DNA of 12,131 bases from Gammaproteobacteria bacterium. Lineage in GTDB: Bacteria > Pseudomonadota > Gammaproteobacteria > Steroidobacterales > Woeseiaceae. Below are positions 1 through 6,143 of the stretch, piece after piece. Numbering within the stretch: the first letter of the stretch is position 1; each line of letters opens with the position of its first letter. The notes beneath the pieces were generated by a model. It was not told the origin of the DNA. It made no database searches and saw only the letters and a list, made by a program, of their open reading frames with translations. Where the stretch lies: NCBI GenBank assembly GCA_030641695.1, contig DAOWGY010000297.1, positions 1 to 12,131 on the forward strand, given 5' to 3'. The translations under genes were made by a program, and so were the position numbers.

Positions 1-61
1 AGGGGTCGAACCTCTGCAAGTTTCAGCCCCTAGCGCTAGGGGTCGGACCTCTGCAAGTTTC
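1..61. repeat. Two direct copies of a 24-bp repeat around a 16-bp palindrome
   Basis: Bases 1-24 and 38-61 are the same 24-mer with one mismatch (A or G at the tenth base). Each reads AGGGGTCG(A/G)ACCTCTG followed by CAAGTTTC. Between them, bases 27-42 form a perfect 16-bp palindrome, CCCCTAGC/GCTAGGGG, whose right half is the start of the second repeat. The first copy touches the window edge, so the array may extend further left. The arrangement resembles REP-type palindromic elements mobilised by REP-associated tyrosine transposases, but no such transposase is visible here. The repeats lie upstream of the rpoH regulatory region and do not overlap the CIRCE operator. Confidence 0.7.
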
Positions 62-163
62 TGATAGCGCTGGAATTAGACATAAATTTGATGGCCCTGG
101 AATAGCTAAATCGCTGTTTTAAGGGCGATTATCCCACTTTAGTGCTGGAACCATTCCTGCCCG

Positions 164-190
164 TTAGCACTCTAAGGTACCGAGTGCTAA
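164..190. promoter_or_regulatory. CIRCE element, HrcA repressor operator
   Basis: The sequence is TTAGCACTC (164-172), a 9-base spacer (173-181) and GAGTGCTAA (182-190). This matches the CIRCE consensus TTAGCACTC-N9-GAGTGCTAA at all 18 arm positions. CIRCE is the binding site of the heat-shock repressor HrcA, classically in front of groESL or the hrcA-grpE-dnaK-dnaJ operon. Here it ends 26 bases before the rpoH start codon, so it falls in the leader or core promoter of rpoH. The inference is that HrcA represses transcription of this sigma-factor gene until heat shock. No convincing -35/-10 pair could be placed beside it by eye. Confidence 0.93.
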
Positions 191-216
191 AATTGTACGT
201 CCAAGAGGAGGATCGA

Positions 217-1080
217 ATGAGCAACGCTTTAGCCCTTCGTAACCAGGATTTGATACTGGCCGGCCCGGTCGGCAGCCTCGACGCCTATATTCAGGCCGTC
301 GGCGCCGTTTCCGTGCTCAGCAAGGAAGACGAGCAGGCGCTGGCCATACAATTTCGTGAGCACGAAGACCTCGACGCGGCGCGCGAGCTCGTTATGGCGC
401 ACCTGCGTTTCGTCGTGCATATCGCAAAAGGCTACACCGGCTATGGCCTGCCTCTCGGCGACCTGATCCAGGAAGGTAACGTCGGCCTCATGAAGGCCGT
501 CAAACGCTTCGATCCCGAGTATGACGTACGCCTCGTGTAGTTCGCCGTGCACTGGATACTCGCCGAGAGTCACGAATTCGGGCTGCGCAACTGGCGTATC
601 GTCAAAGTCGCAACCACCAAGGCGCAACGCAAGCTTTTCTTCAATCTTCGTAAAGCGAAAAAGAACCTTGCATGGCTTACGTATGCCGAAACCCAGGCCG
701 TCGCAAAAGATCTCGGCGTAAGCCCGAAGGAAGTCACCGAGATGGAGAAGCGCCTGCACGCGCGGGACGCCATCTTCGATCCGGCACCGGACGCTGACGA
801 CGAAAGAGCATTTACGCCTGCCGCGTATTTACCGAGCCCGAATTCGGATCCGGCAAAACTCGTCGAAACAGCTGACTTCAACAGTGACGCTTCCGGGCGC
901 ATGGCCGCCGCGATCAAGACACTTGACGAGCGCAGCCGCCACATTATTGAGAGCCGCTGGCTTGCCGAGAAGAAGATGACGCTGCACGAACTAGCCGATC
1001 ACTACGGCATTTCCGCCGAGCGTGTACGCCAGGTCGAAGCCAACGCGATCAAGAAGCTCGGTAATCAGATGGCGCTCTGA
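217..1080 (+). pseudogene. rpoH: RNA polymerase heat-shock sigma factor sigma-32, interrupted by an in-frame amber codon
   Basis: RpoH directs RNA polymerase to heat-shock promoters. The ATG at 217 follows a strong ribosome-binding site (AAGAGGAGG, 203-211). The frame has 287 sense-length codons plus a stop (E. coli RpoH is 284 aa) and stays open except for TAG at 538-540 (codon 108). Before it are the core-binding block DLIQEGN (codons 82-88) and RFDP. After it, in the same frame, come FAVHW, RNWRIVKVATTKAQ, the RpoH-box QRKLFFNLR (137-145) and a region-4 helix-turn-helix (about 236-281, with AERVRQVE). E. coli reads VRLVSFAVHW where this gene reads VRLV-stop-FAVHW. Without readthrough the product is a 107-residue fragment with no promoter-binding parts. 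A GTG at 547 could in principle restart translation but has no Shine-Dalgarno. It is probably a recently inactivated copy; suppression or a base-call error are alternatives. A CIRCE element lies upstream and a terminator downstream. Confidence 0.85.
538..540 (+). other. In-frame TAG replacing a conserved serine codon of rpoH
   Basis: The triplet lies in the rpoH frame between a GTG (Val) and a TTC (Phe) codon. E. coli RpoH has Ser-103 at the aligned place. A single change TCG to TAG would explain it. The next base is T, generally regarded as a context for efficient termination in E. coli, so high natural readthrough is not expected without a suppressor tRNA. Two other genes in the window (ending at 5569 and 9205) use TAG as their normal terminator. 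Confidence 0.9.
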
Positions 1081-1102
1081 TCCGCCCTGCTCTATGAACG
1101 AT

Positions 1103-1127
1103 AAAGCCGCTCCGAAGAGCGGCTTTT
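1103..1127 (+). terminator. Rho-independent terminator of rpoH
   Basis: AAAGCCGCTC (1103-1112), loop CGAA (1113-1116) and GAGCGGCTTT (1117-1126) form a 10-bp hairpin with a stable tetraloop. The T run (TTTT, 1124-1127) begins in the last stem bases. It starts 22 bases after the rpoH stop codon. On the opposite strand the trailing T run is weaker, so it is only a modest terminator for the convergent oxidoreductase gene. Confidence 0.85.
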
Positions 1128-1167
1128 GTTGGAGCGCTTCTTGAAGCGCGATCGGTGCCGAGCAGAA
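1128..1167. repeat. Half copy of the GTTGGAGCGC palindromic repeat
   Basis: Bases 1128-1151 are identical to the left 24-base arm of the complete element at 3616-3679. The arm contains its own small hairpin, GCGCTTC-TT-GAAGCGC (1134-1149). It is followed by 16 bases (1152-1167), equal to the loop length of the complete copies, but the right arm is missing. The stop codon of the minus-strand oxidoreductase gene (1168-1170) sits where the right arm would begin. It is probably a single REP unit between two convergent genes. Confidence 0.8.
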
Positions 1168-2475
1168 TCAACCCAGCACAGAAAAACTGCTGTCCTCGAC
1201 GATCTCGCGATTTCGTGAATAAAAACCGGCACTCAACGGGAATCCCGTTATCGGGCACTCGACGGTGACGGGATCCACATCGTGATCGTGTCCATGTTCG
1301 CAGGCATCGATCAGCTCCGCCATCAGCAGGCCCGCCATCGGCCCGTTCTTGTACTGGTTGCCGCTGGTGCCGACAGCCATGTAGAAACCGCCAAGGTCCG
1401 ATTTGTCATAGATCGGAATCCAGTCATCGCTCACGTCGTACAGATCGACAATGCCCGTGGCTTGTCCGGGAACCGGCAAGCTCGGTATGCGCTGTGCCAT
1501 CCGCAGTACCTGCGCCTGCCATTGCTCGTCGCTCACCTGCCGGTTGTAGTCGTCCGGATCGTCGACCCACTCTTTGGGATCGCAGTCGGGGTCCTGGCTG
1601 CCGATTAAAAGCAGATTGCCTGTTTCCGGCCGCGAGTAGCCCGAGATATCGTCGTCCGATATTACGCGCCCGTCCTTGTCGAGATCGTAATCGTCAGGCG
1701 CAGGCACAAAGTGCACCTCGTGACGCAACGCACGAGTGGATATCTTCATCTTGTCGTCGACGCCGGCCATGCGATTAACGATGAAGGAGTGTGGGCCGGC
1801 CGCATTTACGATGACCGGCGCATCGACTTGCTCACCACCCTGCAATGTGATGCCGACGACACGGCCATCGTCCTGACGAACTTCCGTAACCTCAGCCCTG
1901 AATTTGAACTCGGCAGCATGAGCCTCTGCTGCGCGCTGCACATTGTGGACAGAGAGTTGCGGATCGTTGATGTAACCGCCGCCCGGAATGAAAATCGCGC
2001 CGCGTAACTGCTTTCCCGTACTGTTGCCGAATTTTTCATCGTCGGGTCTGCGCGGCGGAAAAAAAGCGCTGACGTCGATAAACGGTAGTTTTTCCTTCAC
2101 GGTATCGAGGTCCCACTCTTCGATCGGAATCCCCAGTTCACGATGATTATCGATGTGCACGGTCATGTCGTGCTCCCCGCCGTGCAGGATCACAAGCCCG
2201 GTCTCACGAAACTCCGCATAGCCGCGCTCGTCCCTGGTACCCAGGTACTCAGGCCATTTCTTCCAGTGCAGGTAGCTCTCGTAGGCCATCGCCGTGCCCT
2301 CGAGCGTCGAGTAGTGCGTACGGATGATGGCGCAGGTATTGGCCGTTGACCCGGCGCCCGCCGCGCTCAGTTTGTCGACATTGAGCGTCCTGTAACCCTT
2401 TTTCGCGAGCTCGAACGCAATGCTTGCACCAATGATGCCGGCACCGATGATTATTGCGTCGTAATCCCTGTTCAT
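1168..2475 (-). CDS. FAD-dependent oxidoreductase, DAO / sarcosine-oxidase-beta-like
   Basis: A 435-residue protein of the DAO fold (glycine, D-amino acid, sarcosine and dimethylglycine oxidoreductases), which oxidise amines or amino acids using bound FAD. The N-terminus carries the dinucleotide-binding motif DAIIIGAGIIGASIA (G11, G13, G16) with Asp-34 at the end of the second strand, followed by a GAGSTANTCAIIR segment. A VNAAGPHS segment matches the second FAD-contacting strand, and a late GFYMAVGTSGNQYKNGP stretch matches the C-terminal FAD loop. No signal peptide or membrane segment is seen, so it should be cytoplasmic. The start at 2475 is chosen because a GAGGG Shine-Dalgarno lies a few bases upstream and the GxGxxG motif begins at the usual distance. 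An in-frame ATG at 2490 is possible but has no such site. It is the second gene of an operon with the DUF3465 gene. The substrate is unknown. Confidence 0.85.
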   Translation of the reverse strand: MNRDYDAIIIGAGIIGASIAFELAKKGYRTLNVDKLSAAGAGSTANTCAIIRTHYSTLEGTAMAYESYLHWKKWPEYLGTRDERGYAEFRETGLVILHGGEHDMTVHIDNHRELGIPIEEWDLDTVKEKLPFIDVSAFFPPRRPDDEKFGNSTGKQLRGAIFIPGGGYINDPQLSVHNVQRAAEAHAAEFKFRAEVTEVRQDDGRVVGITLQGGEQVDAPVIVNAAGPHSFIVNRMAGVDDKMKISTRALRHEVHFVPAPDDYDLDKDGRVISDDDISGYSRPETGNLLLIGSQDPDCDPKEWVDDPDDYNRQVSDEQWQAQVLRMAQRIPSLPVPGQATGIVDLYDVSDDWIPIYDKSDLGGFYMAVGTSGNQYKNGPMAGLLMAELIDACEHGHDHDVDPVTVECPITGFPLSAGFYSRNREIVEDSSFSVLG

Positions 2476-2482
2476 AAGACCC

Positions 2483-2800
2483 TCATTCATAGGTTCGTGT
2501 TCGATAGCAAACATGGCCACCGTCTTCGATACCCTGCGGATCGTGATGCGTCCAGTGTACGAGACCACCGAGATCGTTCCATTCGTACATTCCACGAAAA
2601 TGGATCCGCTCCCCCAGCCCGAGGGGCACGCGTTTGGCGAGGTCTATGTTATGCGCGATGAGCAAGGTCTGGCCGTTGCGTAACTGAATGACAAAGCGCT
2701 GATGACGGGAACCGTCGTTGTCGTCCGATAGCAGGCGCCGTACGAAGCCCGTGTCTTCGATCCAGATGCCCGTATCGCCTTTTGCATAGGCTGGGTTCAT
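2483..2800 (-). CDS. DUF3465 family protein
   Basis: A 105-residue protein matching the DUF3465 family, whose function is not established. The diagnostic core is HQRFVIQLRNGQTLLIAHNI, then a glycine-rich turn (GLGERIHFRG), YEWND and GGLVHWTHHDP, typical of a small beta-barrel domain. Many family members carry an N-terminal signal peptide. This one starts MNPAYAKGDTGIW and has none, so it is predicted cytoplasmic unless the true start lies elsewhere. The ATG at 2800 is preceded by AAGGGC at a workable distance. The stop codon is 7 bases before the oxidoreductase start, and that gene's Shine-Dalgarno overlaps the end of this one, so the two are very likely cotranscribed. Whether they work together is unknown. 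Confidence 0.8.
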   Translation of the reverse strand: MNPAYAKGDTGIWIEDTGFVRRLLSDDNDGSRHQRFVIQLRNGQTLLIAHNIDLAKRVPLGLGERIHFRGMYEWNDLGGLVHWTHHDPQGIEDGGHVCYRTRTYE

Positions 2801-2829
2801 GCGTGCCCTTGCTTTTATTATTGGGCTGA

Positions 2830-2892
2830 TCGCGCGCTGGGGTGCGCTCCCACAAAGACCCGCCGGCCTTCCATGGCCGACGCGCTCCCCTG
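2830..2892. repeat. Doublet of degenerate palindromic repeats (REP-like)
   Basis: The intergenic space holds two tandem units in the same orientation. Unit one (2830-2853) has the form TCGCGC...GTGCGCTCCCAC, like the right arm of the 64-bp elements elsewhere in the window. Unit two (about 2861-2892) contains GGCC-TTCCAT-GGCC followed by GACGCGCTCCCC. They lie between the lipoprotein gene's stop and the DUF3465 start, both on the minus strand. They could reduce readthrough between the two, but there is no U-rich terminator tail. Confidence 0.55.
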
Positions 2893-2904
2893 TTACCGGA
2901 TAGT

Positions 2905-3582
2905 TTAGCTTGCCGTGACAGGCACGAGGGTAATTTCGACGCGTCGGTTCATTTGCCTGCCTTCCGGCGTACCATTGTCCGCAATCGCGTAATGCTCGCC
3001 CATGCCAACCGTGATGATGCGCTGGTCCAGGATATTCTGTGAATACAGGTACTCGCCCACGGTATTGGCGCGTCGCTGCGACAAGCCCTGGTTATGCTCG
3101 TCGCTGCCCGTGCTGTCGGTATGCCCGGCGACCTCGACGACCGTCTGGTCGAATTCGTTCAGCACCTTTCCCACCGAATTCAGTACACCGAAGAACGCAG
3201 GGCGCAGGTCCGAGCTATCGGTGGCGAACGTGACGTTTCCCGGCATATTCAGCGTGATGTTGTCACCGATACGCGTAACGCTGACACCGGTACCCTCGAG
3301 TTCAGCCCGCAGTTTCGCTTCCTGCTGGTCCATGTAGTAGCCGACGGCGCCACCGGCGAGTGCGCCGACGCCCGCACCAATCAGCGCCCGCTGCCGGCGC
3401 TCGACCGCGTCGTCGCCGGACATCAGGCCAGCAACGGCACCTGCCGCCGCTCCGATCAACGCACCTTTCGTCGCGTTGCTGGTTTTCGACTCTCCGGTAT
3501 ACGGATCCAGCGTCTCGCAGCCACCGATAAGAACGGCCAGTGCCACGATCGCGAGTACAATCCGAAGTGTATTACTGCCCAT
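2905..3582 (-). CDS. OmpA-family outer-membrane lipoprotein, YiaD-like
   Basis: A 225-residue envelope lipoprotein that would anchor the outer membrane to peptidoglycan. Residues 1-21 are a lipoprotein signal peptide ending LIGG before Cys-22. The +2 residue is Glu, not Asp, which favours outer-membrane sorting. Two glycine-zipper segments follow (about 40-55 and 66-82, rich in GALIGAAAGAVAG-type repeats), then a short charged stretch. The C-terminal OmpA domain (about 116-220) has FATDSSDLR, VVEVAGHTDSTGSDEHNQ, LSQRRA and GRQMNRRVEI. Asp-156 and the Arg of the QRRA motif are the expected diaminopimelate-binding residues. E. coli YiaD (219 aa) has the same layout. The ATG at 3582 is chosen because it begins the signal peptide and has GGAGAG upstream. 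The open frame continues upstream but only reads through the palindromic repeat. Confidence 0.9.
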   Translation of the reverse strand: MGSNTLRIVLAIVALAVLIGGCETLDPYTGESKTSNATKGALIGAAAGAVAGLMSGDDAVERRQRALIGAGVGALAGGAVGYYMDQQEAKLRAELEGTGVSVTRIGDNITLNMPGNVTFATDSSDLRPAFFGVLNSVGKVLNEFDQTVVEVAGHTDSTGSDEHNQGLSQRRANTVGEYLYSQNILDQRIITVGMGEHYAIADNGTPEGRQMNRRVEITLVPVTAS

Positions 3583-3615
3583 CGCGATATCTCTCCAGAC
3601 TAGTATGATTTGGAT

Positions 3616-3679
3616 GTTGGAGCGCTTCTTGAAGCGCGACGTCGATCTGCGCCAATCGCGCTTCAAGAAGCGCTCCAAC
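3616..3679. repeat. Complete 64-bp palindromic element with 24-base arms
   Basis: The left arm (3616-3639, beginning GTTGGAGCGC) and right arm (3656-3679, ending GCGCTCCAAC) are perfect reverse complements over 24 bases, with a 16-base loop (3640-3655). Each arm also holds its own 7-bp hairpin, so the element can fold as one long stem or two short ones, as BIME-type REP pairs do. A second complete copy is at 9221-9284 and a half copy at 1128. This one lies between two divergent genes, where it may affect either promoter, which is less usual for REP elements. Confidence 0.9.
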
Positions 3680-3774
3680 GGTCATCAACGCACATTGTAC
3701 GTCCCCGTCGCTGAACACACACTTAATCGCCGTTTTTGTGTTCAAATATTGCTCCCCCTGTTTCGAGAACACCG

Positions 3775-4242
3775 ATGACGGACAGTGATGGCTGGCTCGA
3801 GCGCTACGCCGCAGACCACGACGACCTGACCTACCCAGCCGTTTACTGGGCGTCCGTGCCGATGGTCGTGATCGGGACAGTCGGGCTGCTCTGGTCGTTG
3901 CCCGTCCCGCCGCAGTTTTACGAGATATCGCCGTTACTGAACTGGGGCAGCGCATTTCTGATGGCGGCGGCCGTTTATTACTTCATTATTTCGCTGTCCA
4001 TCGCGATCGGCATGCTGCCCTTCATCCTGGGAATTGCCGCGATACAACTGTGGCTCGAGCAGTCGCTGTATTCACACCCGCACGCGTCAGGTGGGTTGTT
4101 CGTGGCTGGTACGATCGGGCTGTGGCTGGGTCACCGCCGCGAGGCAGGGCTGCGGCCCGTGCTCACCGACTTGCAGTTGATGATGATTGGCCCCGCATGG
4201 CTTTTGTCCGAACTATACCGGCGAATGGGCATTCCCTTCTGA
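3775..4242 (+). CDS. Mpo1-like (DUF962) membrane protein, divergent
   Basis: A 155-residue integral membrane protein of the Mpo1/DUF962 (YGL010w) family. Yeast Mpo1 is an iron-dependent dioxygenase of 2-hydroxy fatty acids. The N-terminal block WLERYAADHDDLTYPAVYW and the C-terminal block GHRREAGLRPVL followed by DLQLMMIGPAWLL align with the family, with four or so hydrophobic segments between about residues 24 and 145. As I recall it, the family pattern is H-x4-N-x3-H near the N-terminus and Q-F-x-G-H near the C-terminus. Here His-15 and His-120 remain, but the positions of the Asn, the second His and the Gln are Tyr-20, Tyr-24 and Leu, so the metal site may be altered. The ATG at 3775 has only a weak Shine-Dalgarno (GAGAA). 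It is followed after 10 bases by the dinF-like gene, suggesting translational coupling. Confidence 0.75.
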   Translation: MTDSDGWLERYAADHDDLTYPAVYWASVPMVVIGTVGLLWSLPVPPQFYEISPLLNWGSAFLMAAAVYYFIISLSIAIGMLPFILGIAAIQLWLEQSLYSHPHASGGLFVAGTIGLWLGHRREAGLRPVLTDLQLMMIGPAWLLSELYRRMGIPF

Positions 4243-4252
4243 GCGTTAATTA

Positions 4253-5569
4253 GTGAGCGGGGACCGACTGCCACGAGATCGGGACGTCTGGCGCATCGCC
4301 GCGCCGATGATTCTCTCCAACGTATCCGTTCCATTGCTCGGCATGGTCGATACCGGTGTCGTCGGCCATTTGGAGAGCCCGGTCTATCTCGGCGCCGTCG
4401 CCATCGGCGCCACGATCTTCAGTTTCCTCTATACGGGGATGAATTTTCTGCGTATGGGCACAACCGGTATCGCCGCGCAGTGCTTCGGTGCCAACGACAA
4501 CGACGGGCTGCGCGTTTCACTCGGCCAGGCGCTCATTGTCGCGCTCTTCATTGCCGCGACCGTAATGCTGTTGCAATGGCCTGTCGGGCAACTCGCGATG
4601 AATCTTTTCGGCGCGGACGGGGACCTGAAAACATACGCGCTCGAGTATTTTTCGATTCGTATCTGGAGCGCACCCGGAACGCTCGCGAATTTCGTAATGA
4701 TCGGCTGGTTCCTCGGCCTGCAAAATGCCCGCGTTCCGTTACTCATATTTCTGACGATCAATCTGACCAACATCGCACTGGATCTGCTGTTCGTTATCGC
4801 TCTCGGCATGAAAGTCGACGGTGTCGCCCTCGCGTCTGTCATCGCCGAGTACACCGGCCTTGCGGTTGCATTGTATTTCGCGAGCCAGCAGCTGCGCCGG
4901 CACGCCGGCCGCTGGCCCGTCGCCAAACTCGTGAGGATTCGGGAATACGCAGCGTTCTTCGCCATCAATGCCAACCTGTTCATTCGCACGATGGCGCTGA
5001 TGTTTACGATCGCGTTCGTCACTGCACAAGGCGCCCGCATGGGCGGATTGATACTGGCAGCCAATGCGATACTGCAACAGTTCCAGAATCTAACGGCTTT
5101 CGGCCTGGATGGCTTTGCCCACGCCGCCGAGGCGCTGGTTGGCAAAGCAATCGGTGAGCAACGGCGCGAAGCGCTCGAACGTGCCGTCAAGCTCTCCCTC
5201 AAATGGTCACTGATCTTCGCGTCTGGTTTCAGCGCTTTCTACTTCCTGGGCGGCCCTTTCCTGATCAGTGCCCTGACGGATTTGCCCGAAGTTCGGGAAA
5301 CGACACTGCGATACCTGCCCTGGATGATCGTATCGCCACTGATCTCGGTCTGGTCGTTCTTGTACGATGGTGTTTACGTCGGCGCGACGCGTGCCCGCGA
5401 AATGCGAAATATCATGGTCTTCTCTGCGTTCGCCGTTTTCCTGCCCGCATGGTACCTGCTGCAACCGCTCGGCAATGACGGCTTGTGGCTGGCTTTCATG
5501 CTGTTTCTTGGAAGCCGCGGCATCGGCATGCATTTCGGCTATCGGAAGTACGTGTCGCAGCGGTTCTAG
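4253..5569 (+). CDS. dinF: MATE family efflux transporter, DinF subfamily
   Basis: A 438-residue cytoplasmic-membrane antiporter of the multidrug and toxic compound extrusion family, with about 12 transmembrane helices. It aligns closely with E. coli DinF: VWRIAAPMILSNVSVPLLGM, VDTGVVGHLESPVYLGAVAI, LRMGTTGIAAQ, WFLGLQNARVPL, LDGFAHAAEALVGKA and GATRAREMRN all have clear counterparts. DinF members are associated with protection from oxidative and bile-salt stress in E. coli; the substrate here is unknown. The start is a GTG at 4253, placed where the usual short N-terminus before helix 1 begins. An ATG at 4307 would remove part of helix 1. It lies 10 bases after the Mpo1-like gene and is probably cotranscribed. 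It ends with TAG, followed three codons later by a second in-frame TAG. No LexA box was recognised upstream. Confidence 0.9.
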   Translation: MSGDRLPRDRDVWRIAAPMILSNVSVPLLGMVDTGVVGHLESPVYLGAVAIGATIFSFLYTGMNFLRMGTTGIAAQCFGANDNDGLRVSLGQALIVALFIAATVMLLQWPVGQLAMNLFGADGDLKTYALEYFSIRIWSAPGTLANFVMIGWFLGLQNARVPLLIFLTINLTNIALDLLFVIALGMKVDGVALASVIAEYTGLAVALYFASQQLRRHAGRWPVAKLVRIREYAAFFAINANLFIRTMALMFTIAFVTAQGARMGGLILAANAILQQFQNLTAFGLDGFAHAAEALVGKAIGEQRREALERAVKLSLKWSLIFASGFSAFYFLGGPFLISALTDLPEVRETTLRYLPWMIVSPLISVWSFLYDGVYVGATRAREMRNIMVFSAFAVFLPAWYLLQPLGNDGLWLAFMLFLGSRGIGMHFGYRKYVSQRF

Positions 5570-5571
5570 CA

Positions 5572-5651
5572 AAAATAGAGTGACAGTGACCCTAATTGTT
5601 TGCTCAGCTACCTGGCGGCACAAACAATTAGGGTCACTGTCACTCTATTTT
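5572..5651. repeat. Perfect 31-bp inverted repeat between convergent genes, possible bidirectional terminator
   Basis: The left arm (5572-5602, AAAATAGAGTGACAGTGACC and on) and right arm (5621-5651) are exact reverse complements over 31 bases around an 18-base loop. The right arm ends in TATTTT and the left begins AAAATA, so either transcript would carry a long stem with a short U run. It may therefore terminate both the dinF-like gene and the VOC gene. The right arm overlaps the last 12 bases of the VOC coding region, including its stop. The perfect arms suggest a mobile palindromic element, different in sequence from the GTTGGAGCGC family. Confidence 0.92.
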
Positions 5652-6062
5652 CGCGGGCGGACCTTTGAGCTCGACCGTGTTGCCCTCGGGGTCCTCTATG
5701 TACATCGACGGGCCATAACCCTCGGCACCATAGCGTGAGCTAACCGATCCCGACTCGACACCGTAACTCCCGAGATGCTCCACGAGTGCGTGCTCGTCGA
5801 AGGTCTCCAGGCGAAAACACATGTGATCGAGATTGCGGCCTTCCTCACCCGGTGCTGCTCCACCGCCACGCCCGAGTTCGCTGTCGACGGGGACGAGATC
5901 AACGAGCGAGCGCCCGGCGCGTAATTGTATGAGGCCGATATCGTCCTGGCGCCGCTCGACGGTACAGCCGAGCACGCCGCAGTAAAAACCGAGCATCCGA
6001 TCGAGATCCCGGACGCGCAGCACGATGTGATCGATTTCGCGTATGCTGATCGCCATTGCCAT
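5640..6062 (-). CDS. VOC family protein (glyoxalase/bleomycin-resistance fold)
   Basis: A 140-residue single-chain vicinal-oxygen-chelate protein made of two beta-alpha-beta-beta-beta modules. The first holds IDHIVLRVRDLDRMLGFYCG (His-12), the second NLDHMCFRL (His-80) and SMYIEDPEGNTVELKGP (Glu-131). These are the usual places for metal ligands in glyoxalase-like enzymes. The family includes glyoxalase I, fosfomycin-resistance proteins, extradiol dioxygenases and epimerases, and nothing here picks one. The start is the ATG at 6062; a second ATG two codons later is equally plausible and neither has a strong Shine-Dalgarno. The last four codons, AAA-ATA-GAG-TGA, lie in the 31-bp inverted repeat, so the C-terminal KIE and the stop are repeat-derived. 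It is transcribed divergently from the acetolactate-synthase-type gene across an 81-base gap. Confidence 0.85.
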   Translation of the reverse strand: MAMAISIREIDHIVLRVRDLDRMLGFYCGVLGCTVERRQDDIGLIQLRAGRSLVDLVPVDSELGRGGGAAPGEEGRNLDHMCFRLETFDEHALVEHLGSYGVESGSVSSRYGAEGYGPSMYIEDPEGNTVELKGPPAKIE

Positions 6063-6143
6063 TTCATGGTACCCGAAATAAACGGCGTCGCTTTCCGGTC
6101 TCGATAAGCGCGGCCGAAACGCAACGGAAAATAAGGAAATCTC

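Noticed and set aside
1..61. A CRISPR array
   Set aside because: There are only two repeats, separated by 13 bases that form part of a palindrome, with no spacer-sized unique sequence and no cas genes.
97..141. A possible sigma-32-type promoter upstream of rpoH (CCCACTT at 133-139 as -10)
   Set aside because: No matching CTTGAA-type -35 lies at the required distance; the nearest resemblance, CTGGAAT, is about 29 bases away.
229..759. A 176-codon minus-strand open frame opposite rpoH that is uninterrupted at the amber codon
   Set aside because: It is the antisense shadow of a well conserved rpoH, has no recognisable domain or ribosome-binding site, and rpoH similarity is clear on the plus strand on both sides of the TAG.
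547..1080. An independent short sigma protein starting at GTG 547
   Set aside because: There is no Shine-Dalgarno, and it would lack region 2.2 core binding; it reads better as the downstream half of the interrupted rpoH.
2905..3678. A longer lipoprotein starting inside the palindromic repeat
   Set aside because: The extension MERFLKRDWRR... is repeat sequence placed ahead of a perfect lipoprotein signal peptide, which must be N-terminal.
4429..5202. A 257-codon minus-strand frame inside the dinF-like gene
   Set aside because: It is a shadow frame with no domain; the plus-strand MATE protein is strongly conserved across it.
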